NCBI GenBank assembly: GCA_963383645.1
Contig: OY726561.1
Coordinates: 24,842,826 to 24,906,825, forward strand
Source of the DNA: Muscardinus avellanarius
Taxonomy: Eukaryota; Chordata; Mammalia; Rodentia; Gliridae
DNA: 64,000 nucleotides
Direction: 5' to 3'
A program made the translations under genes and the position numbers. Shown here piece by piece: positions 57,246 through 64,000 of the stretch (position 1 is its first letter; every line of letters starts with the position of its first letter). The notes beneath the pieces are model-generated. The model had not been told where the DNA came from. It was given only the letters and a program-made list of their open reading frames with translations, and ran no database searches.

Positions 57246-59100
57246 TAAGTTAGCTATTTTATGGTATCTTTTTCATATCAGTTTAAAAGCCCCTAAGACT
57301 GAAAATTCTCTAACCCACTGAAGGCTAAGACTTGAACAAATTATAGTCATATTGAATCCAGAGCACCTCTGTTTAGCCAAGTCTAAATCACAAATGCTGA
57401 GAAATAAAGATTAGTAAGGTATGAGTGGATAAAATTAAATCATGAAAGGAAAACTTAAGTATGGAGAAAGGGTAAACCTGGAACCTGAGCATTACAAAAT
57501 AAATTAAAATTCTATAAAAATATATAAAGGAATATAGAAAGAATATATATTTAAGTATTTTAATTAATAGTTTACTATTTAGTAAGTTATTTAATGCTAA
57601 TTTAATTTAATAGTTATTTATTTAATATTAGTAATTAATTTATATTTAAATAATTTATTAAGACTATTGAGAGCTACCTACAAAGAAGAAAAGTTAAAAA
57701 GGGATTGACGATAGTAAAGTTTATTATTAAATTATAATACAAATAGAAAAAAGAGATATTTCTGATATATTCATTTCTTAGTAATACATATGACATAAGT
57801 GCACAAACATAAAAATATATGTCAAATATAAAGTAATAAATAAAATATTAGGAAATAATAACAAGACAATAATAACACAGATAAAACTATTATATATGTT
57901 ATCATTTAACTTAGAAAGTTAATGGAAATAACACCAATTAAAATATTGCTGCAAATATATTATAGATTATTTTATATACATTTTCAAAAGTCTTTAATAT
58001 ACTTTTCTTTAAATGTATTGCCCAAAATTGCTTTTAGTTCTAAAACTGTATGCTTATATTAATAAATTTACCACAGATAGTGGTTCAGTTTAATATTTAA
58101 TATCAGCAATGAATCATTTTTGATGTCAGCTTCTACTTAGTTATGGTCTATTTTATTTCCTTTCCATTCCATTACTTAGTAATGTTGTGCTGTATTGTTT
58201 TATTTTCATGAAGAAATAAGAGAAAATTTATCTCATTAACATAAAATGTAAAGTTCACATCTATCTTCTTCATATTTTGTCCTAGTTCCAAATGCCCTTT
58301 TTAATGAATGATACTCAATTTTATAGAACTATCTTGGTTGTGATTTTCTAGTGTTTTGGGTTAAAGCCATTAAAAAAATAGTCTAGAGTAAAAACAACCC
58401 TCTGTATTCTTTTTCAAAATTTATATTTGCTAGCCTAATTGAAGAGAAATTAAACTCACTTAAGAAAAGTTTCATGAATCTGAGAGAAAAATAAGATGTT
58501 AGCTAGAGTGGGAGTGTTTTTTAGATCTTTTTAATTAGTTGAAATAAAGCAATAATTGTACCAAATATGCCATCGTAAAAGTGGGAACAGGGGTATATGG
58601 GGATTCTTTAATATAAACATGGATATCAACAATATTATTTGTTCTATTGATAATTTTTTTCTTTTTAATTTTAAATATTATACCAAAAATCTTGGGACTG
58701 CATGAATTCTTCATTGAGAAAGGAATGCTTTTCATACACCTAAATATTTAAGATAAGTATAGTGAAAAAATGATGAAACGTGATTAATGTGTTACATATA
58801 CACATATATGTATATATATGTTCTATATGTGTATTTATTCTATATATATGTGTGTGTTCTATACATACATATATAAATTGATTGGACTATTTTAGAATAA
58901 GAGAATTTGGTTTTTCTTAGAAGTTTTGGTTCAGTACAAAATTTAGAGGGAGGATAAAAGATTCTCAAATACCCCTACCTTCAAATACGAACCTCTCCCA
59001 TTATACACATCCCCCACTACAATGGCATATATGGTAGAATTGTCTATATCGATATGTTATAATTACCAGAAGTTAACAGGGTTTATTCTTAGTATTACAT
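57246..59100. other. Very AT-rich unique-looking DNA
   Basis: Includes TA-rich stretches at 57530-57660 and 58795-58875. No gene or repeat family recognised. Confidence 0.5.
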
Positions 59101-60060
59101 TTTGTGAATTTTAACAAATTTGCAATAAAATTTATTCACTACTATGTTATCACATAAATATTTTCATTATCTTAAAAATCTTTGGTGCTCCATCTCTTCA
59201 TTATAGTCTCTTACACATTCCCAGGTAAACACTAACATTATTATTGTTTCCACAATTTTTCTTTGTCTAAAAGTTCATATAATTAGAATCATATAGTGTA
59301 CACACTTTTTGGATTGCTCTTTTACATAGTAACGTACACTCCAGCTTTCTCAGTATTTTCATATGGTATGATATCTTGTTTATTTTTAGTGCTGACTGAT
59401 AAACCGATGTTTGCATGTACTACCTTTTCTTTACTGTGCTGCCTAATGAATCTTAATTGCTTTCACAGTTTGGCAATTAATAGAGTTATTAAAAGTATCT
59501 TTTATATAGATTTTTGTGTGGACAAAAATGTTAAAATCATCAGGCTAAATACCCAAAAGTGAAACTTCTGGATCATATGGTAGAAATCTATTTAGCTTTA
59601 TAAAAAAATATTGAACTTGCATTCAAAATGTCTAGACCATTTTGTATTTCCACCACTACCAAATAGATTCATACTACACATTCTAACCTGCATCTGGTTG
59701 TGATAGTGTTCCAAATTTTGGTCCTTATAAGCCATGAAACTGTCTTCCCAAGTGGCTGCATTTTAAATTAAACTTTGTGAAATGCATAAGAGCTCTGTTT
59801 ATATTTATGCCTTTGCATGTGTATGTCCAAATGTTCCAATACCATTTGTTCTAAGATTGTGTTTTTCTATTATATTGCCTTGTTCTTTTGTATAACTACA
59901 TTACTGTGAGTCTATTTCTTGGCTGTGTTTTATAGTATAGTGATATTTTTTTTTTGTTTATTCTACTACAACCATTTGATTTTAATTATTACAGGTTTAT
60001 AATAAATCTTGAACACCGGTAATATCAATTATTTTACTTTGTTTTCTATAGCATTATTTG
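59101..60060 (-). mobile_element. Ancient L1M-type ORF2 3' half, antisense
   Basis: Antisense order: 'catatagtgtacacactttt', 'cttctggatcatatggtaga', 'ttttgtatttccaccactac', 'tgcctttgcatgtgtatgtc', 'gttccaataccatttgttct' and 'ttacaggtttataataaatc'. Decayed, no frame. Confidence 0.65.
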
Positions 60061-60929
60061 GCACATGTGTGTGTATTTGTGTGTGTGTGTCTGTGTACAA
60101 AATAAGGTGAATCCATTATATATTTTAAAACAAGGATAGTAACAAGAGAAAACATCATAAAAAAAGAGGAAAACAAACTGAATTGTGGCATTGAGGTAGT
60201 AGCTAAAGCACTTTTTCGTAGTTAAACTATTAAATTTGGGATGAATTATATGAAGTACTTTAGATTACATTGGACTTATTTTAGCATAGCCCTTTTTCTT
60301 TGTACAAATATTGTGTGTACGTGTTCCTATGTGTGCCTATGGATATATTTCCAAATGTCATTTTTTTCTTTTGCGCCATCATTGTAAAGAACACCCGAGG
60401 AAGATGAACATGAGAATAGACAGGTAAGCAGCAGTAAAATATAAATGTAAACAAGGTAGCGTTCTATGAATCCTGTATTCAGTGTGAGCTACTGGTTTTC
60501 TAACTCATGTCAGATGATTAGCAACAGAGACTTGCTTGTGTACCTCACAGTTTTTAAGACTTTATCGTGATGTTCACTCAAAATTGAATGGATGCTACAA
60601 TCTAAATAAACTTATTTTAAACTTCTAGAACAAAGTTTTCTACCAATATTGAATCATTCAGAACCACCTTATTTTGGTGTGGTTGTGATTTGTCTATGTT
60701 GCTCTGTTGAATTTTATAATTTGTAGCGAGATGCATAAAGCTTCCTGAACATTGTCAGAAAGAGCACTGACTGATTAGCAGTGCTTTTTCTATAGTTACA
60801 TTCCATAGATATTGTCTTCTAAGGATAGAGGCTAGTTGACCTGACAACCAGTTAGGCTAAAAAGAAAATTCTATCAAAGATAATCACTTCATAAAGTCAG
60901 TATGGTATTTTTCAGGTGTTAATATCTTC
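60061..60929. other. AT-rich unique-looking DNA
   Basis: Short TG-rich run at 60065-60095. Nothing else recognised. Confidence 0.45.
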
Positions 60930-61140
60930 TTGACTTTCTTTAATCTATCTATCTTAAGTTCTGGTCTATGTACTGGATCCATCTTGAGTTGACTCTTGTA
61001 TAAGTTGAGTGATTGAGGCTTAAATTTATTTTTTTACATATGTATAATCAGTTTTTCTAGCACCACTTGTTGAAAAGCTTGTCTTTTCAACAGTGAATGT
61101 TTTTAACTCCTTTGTCAAAAATGAATGGGCTCTAATGGCG
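60930..61140 (-). mobile_element. Old L1 ORF2 fragment, antisense
   Basis: 'ctggatccatcttgagttga', 'tctagcaccacttgttgaaa' and 'cctttgtcaaaaatgaatgg' are the antisense ORF2 region also seen at 4.5-4.66 and 59.8-59.9 kb. Confidence 0.7.
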
Positions 61141-61480
61141 ACGATTTGTTGTATCCTCTGTATACACTTGAAACTCAACTCTAGTCAGACTGCAAATGTC
61201 AAGAACTGCCTGCATACTGTAAACATTGGACACTGATGAATGATATTATTTCCAGTATTCCATAAACATTATTGTTATGAACTGAAGAAAACAAAACAAA
61301 TATTATTAAGAAATAAATAAGAAATGATTTTTAGTATTTACTGAAGTAAACAAAAACATTTAGAAGAAATAACACAGTTTCTTTAATATTATCATTTCAG
61401 TAAATGAATTTATCTTATGTGCAATTGGAATATATTAAACATCTATGTAGTTATATAACTTATTAGGTAAAATAGTGGAG
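61141..61480. other. AT-rich DNA, nothing recognised
   Basis: No repeat family or frame recognised. Confidence 0.4.
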
Positions 61481-61536
61481 ATTTTAGCGAGGCATAGTGT
61501 TGTACATTTGTAATCCCAGTATTTGGAAGCCCGAGA

Positions 61537-61624
61537 CAGGAATATTGCAGATTTGAGGCCAGTCTGGACAATTTAGCAAACAGGAATATTGCAGATTTGA
61601 GGCCAGTCTGGACAATTTAGCAAA
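61537..61624 (+). repeat. Perfect 44-bp tandem duplication
   Basis: 'caggaatattgcagatttga' through 'ctggacaatttagcaaa' occurs twice back to back without a mismatch. Confidence 0.97.
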
Positions 61625-61718
61625 GTCCACCACAACTTACTAAGATTCTGTTTCGTAATAAAAAATGAAATAGGAATATGGCATAGTTCTGAGATATAAT
61701 GTACAATCTCCAGTAAAA

Positions 61719-61722
61719 TACA

Positions 61723-61772
<50 letters not shown>
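61719..61772. repeat. (CA)n microsatellite
   Basis: CA run with one TA interruption, the tail of the SINE. Confidence 0.95.
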
Positions 61773-61777
<5 letters not shown>

Positions 61778-62080
61778 ATCACTAAACTACCACAAAAGTA
61801 TGCCTCACAATATTAGCTTTTCAAAAAAACTATATATTCTTGTTTTTGTTATTTATCCTTCAAAGCTTTGTTCTTTTAAGGATGATATTTTGTCAATAAG
61901 TTTCATGTAGAAAGTAGATAAAAGAATATATTTTTAAAAACTAACTGAAATGCCTCTAAGTCTAAATTTAAAATCAAATAATTTTGTAAGTTTTAAACTT
62001 TAAGACACATTAAAACTTACAGAAGACTGTAGAATAAATAAATTTTCTCACAAAATAACTCTAAAATCTATAGAATTCAG
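61773..62080. other. AT-rich flank of the retroviral block
   Basis: Nothing recognised. Composition changes sharply at 62081. Confidence 0.45.
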
Positions 62081-62760
62081 TGTTACCGACTGGCTCAGTC
62101 CTGTGGGGGCAAGTCCACTCGCGACCGGGAGCCTCAGAAAGATGGGGCAAAAGGCAGGTGGAGTTCTGCAGAAAACTCTCTGCAGCGATTCCTTTCCCTC
62201 TATGAATTCCCTAAGTTTTTGGGTACGACGCTTGGGAAAGAAATCTGAGGTGGACAAAGGCTTCTTGAGCCAATGACAATTTATTACAGGAACCCAGAGA
62301 AATTTATACCCTTCACCAGTGAGATTAATAATAGGAGAAAAAGGAAAGGGAAGGGGGGCAATCACAGCAAAACAATAGTAAATTACATATAAACAAAGTA
62401 AATGACTAGTCCAGCATTTAGGAGATTAACTCCTCCGATATCGCAGCAGGGCAGGTCCAAAGGTAAATTCCAAAGGCAATACAGGCACGCCCAAGGCCCA
62501 GGGCTTGGAGAATACGCCTTCTCATGGAATCTTCTTTTGCTTTCTTTTTTGAAGTTTCCATCTATATCCAAATGACAAGCATGGGGAGATGTGGCGTCCA
62601 GGGAGATGCGATGGGCGTCTCTCAGATCTCATCCGCCTTGCCTTCTGAAGTCTGAAAGCTTACAAAAACTCACAACACAGCTTGGCAAATAAGACATCAC
62701 AAATAACACTGTGAAGTTCTTGGATTTAGTTGTCAGATGTATTTCCTTAACTGCTGAACA
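62081..62760 (-). mobile_element. Putative retroviral LTR, antisense (edges inferred)
   Basis: On the minus strand the segment runs from 'tgttcagc' (62760) to 'ggtaaca' (62081), a TG...CA unit with short TGTT/AACA inverted ends. In that orientation TATAAA lies at 62303-62308 and AATAAA at 62280-62285, fitting a short R region. A purine run 'aaaaaggag' (62761-62769) directly before its start looks like a polypurine tract. No target duplication was found. The alternative is that 62081-63647 is one long + strand LTR. Confidence 0.45.
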
Positions 62761-62769
62761 CTCCTTTTT
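62761..62769 (-). other. Possible polypurine tract
   Basis: 'aaaaaggag' on the minus strand, adjoining the putative LTR start. Such tracts prime plus-strand DNA synthesis in retroviruses. Short and only suggestive. Confidence 0.35.
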
Positions 62770-63202
62770 AGACAAAAAGCCTATTAAAGGCCTATTGGTC
62801 TCTAATAATCCATTTCCTTATCACAAACCCTCTGCAACCTGCTTCTAACTTTCTAATTCCTTTCTTTCCCAGTCGGGACATTCTTATGATAAGCTCTTCT
62901 TCATGAAAAAGTGCTTTCTTACTCTTACGGTATTTCCTTTCCTTCATACATATATATTTAAAACGTCTGTCCTTTATTTTGTCACTTTCATTTCTAGCCA
63001 TGCGGCATTCTCACTGTCTCCGGGACACTCCTACTGGGTGTAAAGGTCAACAGTCTTTCTCCTTGGCTCTATTGTATTTTGGCAATTAAGCTGTCCTTCA
63101 GTCAAATTGCTTTGAAGTCACACCCAAAGTTTCTAGGCAGGGTCTCAAGGGTAAACAGGGTTACCTTGAACTGAGCTAGTTAATGGCTTAATCCTGAGTT
63201 AG
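62770..63202 (-). other. Unresolved retroviral-block sequence
   Basis: Lies between the putative antisense LTR and the putative + LTR. A minus-strand frame of 69 residues (62792-63001) is very rich in K and R and matches no family I recognise. It may be the decayed 3' internal end of the antisense provirus, or part of U3 of a longer LTR. Confidence 0.3.
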
Positions 63203-63396
63203 TGATAAAGTGAGGGTCTGAGCTGGAATGCTTATTACAGCATCTGAGTTCTGGCCAGTTTTTTCATTACTATTGAGCAAAGCCAAGGACGTTTATTTCC
63301 ACGGACTCAATTTCTGATCTCACTGTTTAGTTGGGTCCTGCACTCATGTGACTTTGTGTCACATGACCTCTGCAGGGCAAGGAAGGGGCTGAAACC

Positions 63397-63442
63397 CCCG
63401 CGAGAATTGGGCATTCCCGCGAGTAAACCCTCATCTCGCGGG
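63397..63442 (+). promoter_or_regulatory. Triple CGCG motif cluster in U3
   Basis: 'cccgcgag' occurs twice (near 63399 and 63416), and its inverse 'ctcgcggg' once near 63435, all within 60 bases upstream of the TATA-like box. The middle copy, 'ttcccgcgag', resembles an E2F site. Factor binding is inferred only. Confidence 0.45.
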
Positions 63443-63451
63443 ATGCATGCC

Positions 63452-63459
63452 TTTAAAAG
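63452..63459 (+). promoter_or_regulatory. LTR TATA-like box
   Basis: 'tttaaaag', about 86 bases before the ATTAAA signal, which fits a U3-R layout. Confidence 0.5.
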
Positions 63460-63537
63460 GAGAGTCCGCGTCCTCAAGCTTCGGACAGGCGCGCGGGCCC
63501 CATGGTGCCTTGCCCTGATCCCCGGGAGAGCCGTGCC

Positions 63538-63543
63538 ATTAAA
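63538..63543 (+). terminator. LTR poly(A) signal ATTAAA
   Basis: The common AATAAA variant, about 100 bases before the LTR end; would mark the end of R. Confidence 0.5.
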
Positions 63544-63649
63544 ACTTTACATGCCACGTGTACCGGACCTCTCTCGTGTTTTTCACACTCTGCCGTACTC
63601 ACATTATTTTTATTTTACTCGCATTTAATTTTTTATTTTACTTATCATT

Positions 63650-63667
63650 TGGTGCCGAACCGGGAGA
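63650..63667 (+). other. Retroviral primer binding site, tRNA-Phe-like
   Basis: 'tggtgccgaaccgggaga' begins two bases after the LTR. It agrees with the complement of the tRNA-Phe 3' end ('tggtgccgaaacccgggatc') if two bases are missing in the middle. tRNA-Phe priming is typical of IAP-type and some other ERVs. Another tRNA is possible because of the gap. Confidence 0.7.
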
Positions 63668-64000
63668 ACTCTTGGGTCCCTCCCCATTTTTTTTTCCCTT
63701 TTTTTTTTTTTTTTTCTGTTTTCTCTTTTTATTTTTACTCTCTTTTTGAGCCCCGGACTCTCCAACCCGCCAGCACCTCGACTGCAAGGTCCCACACCAG
63801 CACTCCGCTTGCAGGCGTTGCTCCCACCGCAGCCACCACTGCCGGGGCGTGCAGGCTCCGCCGGCCACCAGGCTGCCAGTTCCACCCGCCCAGAGCCAGG
63901 CTCCTTGGGTGATGCTGGCACCTGCTCTGCTCCTGCCTGCCACTTGGACCTCCTAAAACCGCCGTTCCCACCTGCCCACGCCGCCCGCTGCTGGAATGGG
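63668..64000 (+). mobile_element. Retroviral leader (5' internal region), cut by the window end
   Basis: Sequence after the primer site: a long T-rich run (63690-63748), then C/G-rich DNA with many CCACC and GCC runs. Several overlapping frames on both strands reflect this composition and are not convincing genes. Gag would be expected beyond the window. Confidence 0.55.

Larger units (their letters stand above)
61483..61772 (+). mobile_element. B1-dID-type SINE, old, with 44-bp internal duplication and CA tail
   Basis: Sense: 'gcgaggcatagtgttgtaca', 'taatcccagtatttggaagc', then the perfect tandem duplication 61537-61580 / 61581-61624. A degenerate ID part follows ('gcatagttctgagatataat'), then a CA microsatellite. 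Confidence 0.8.
63203..63647 (+). mobile_element. 5' LTR of an endogenous retrovirus running off the window
   Basis: The 3' edge is firm: '...cttatca' ends at 63647, two bases before a primer binding site. The 5' edge is inferred at 'tgataaag' (63203), which is inverted to the LTR end ('cttatca'), giving about 445 bp; 63355 ('tgtgtcac') is another possible start. Inside are a TATA-like 'tttaaaag' (63452-63459), the poly(A) signal ATTAAA (63538-63543) and an AT-rich U5. GC-rich CGCG motifs lie upstream of the TATA. Length and order fit a class II (IAP-like) LTR. No coding region of the provirus is in view. Confidence 0.65.

Noticed and set aside
63502..63971. Several overlapping frames on both strands at the window end
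   Set aside because: They lie in the LTR U5 and leader. The Pro/Ala/Gly/Arg bias reflects GC-rich sequence and the T-run; no gag signature is visible.
1..64000. CRISPR arrays, bacterial operons, riboswitches, ribosome binding sites
   Set aside because: The mammalian SINE/LINE/LTR content excludes a prokaryotic setting, and no regularly spaced short repeats were found.

Overview
This window is nuclear DNA from a placental mammal, most likely a rodent outside the mouse/rat lineage. It is strongly AT-rich, CpG-poor and packed with L1 fragments and short dimeric SINEs. The SINEs join a 7SL-RNA-derived (B1-like) left monomer to an ID/tRNA-like right monomer. That is the B1-dID layout known from squirrel-related and several other non-muroid rodents. 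Mammal-wide ancient repeats (L1M-type 3' ends, L2 3' ends, an MLT2-type LTR and an MLT1-type LTR) agree with this. I cannot name the species. I found no host protein-coding gene, tRNA, rRNA or CRISPR array; the window looks like intergenic or deep intronic DNA.

Layout. 1-2.4 kb: ancient antisense L1 with a SINE, and an unclassified segment. 2.46-5.24 kb: the most interesting object, a retrotransposed element with an L1 5' UTR/promoter and a complete ORF1. It has no ORF2; in that place it carries about 0.65 kb of old antisense L1 plus about 0.2 kb of unrelated sequence, then a normal L1 3' tail. A near-identical 15-bp target-site duplication brackets the whole unit, as expected for a half-L1 (HAL1-like) or chimeric retrotransposon. 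5.3-24 kb: mostly unique AT-rich DNA with scattered SINEs, old L1 pieces, two L2 pieces, a trimeric SINE and an 83-bp-arm quasi-palindrome (12.87-13.05 kb). 24-31.4 kb: degenerate L1 ORF2 pieces, an ancient L1M with nested SINEs and an L1 with a twin-priming inversion. 34.2-38.7 kb: a dense L1 block including a tail-to-tail inverted L1 pair with arms of about 1.1 kb. 40-54 kb: a SINE-rich stretch with many young copies. 54-61 kb: unique DNA, MLT2- and MLT1-type LTRs and old antisense L1. 62.08-64 kb: a sharp change to GC-richer endogenous retrovirus sequence, ending in a 5' LTR, a tRNA-Phe-like primer binding site and the start of a leader that runs out of the window.

No cellular genes act together here. 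The only intact coding sequence is the L1-type ORF1 (305 aa). The regulatory signals that can be supported belong to mobile elements: the YY1-like motif of the L1 5' UTR and the LTR TATA and poly(A) signals. Family names come from recognising sequence patterns by eye, not from a database search, and element edges are approximate unless a target-site duplication is given.
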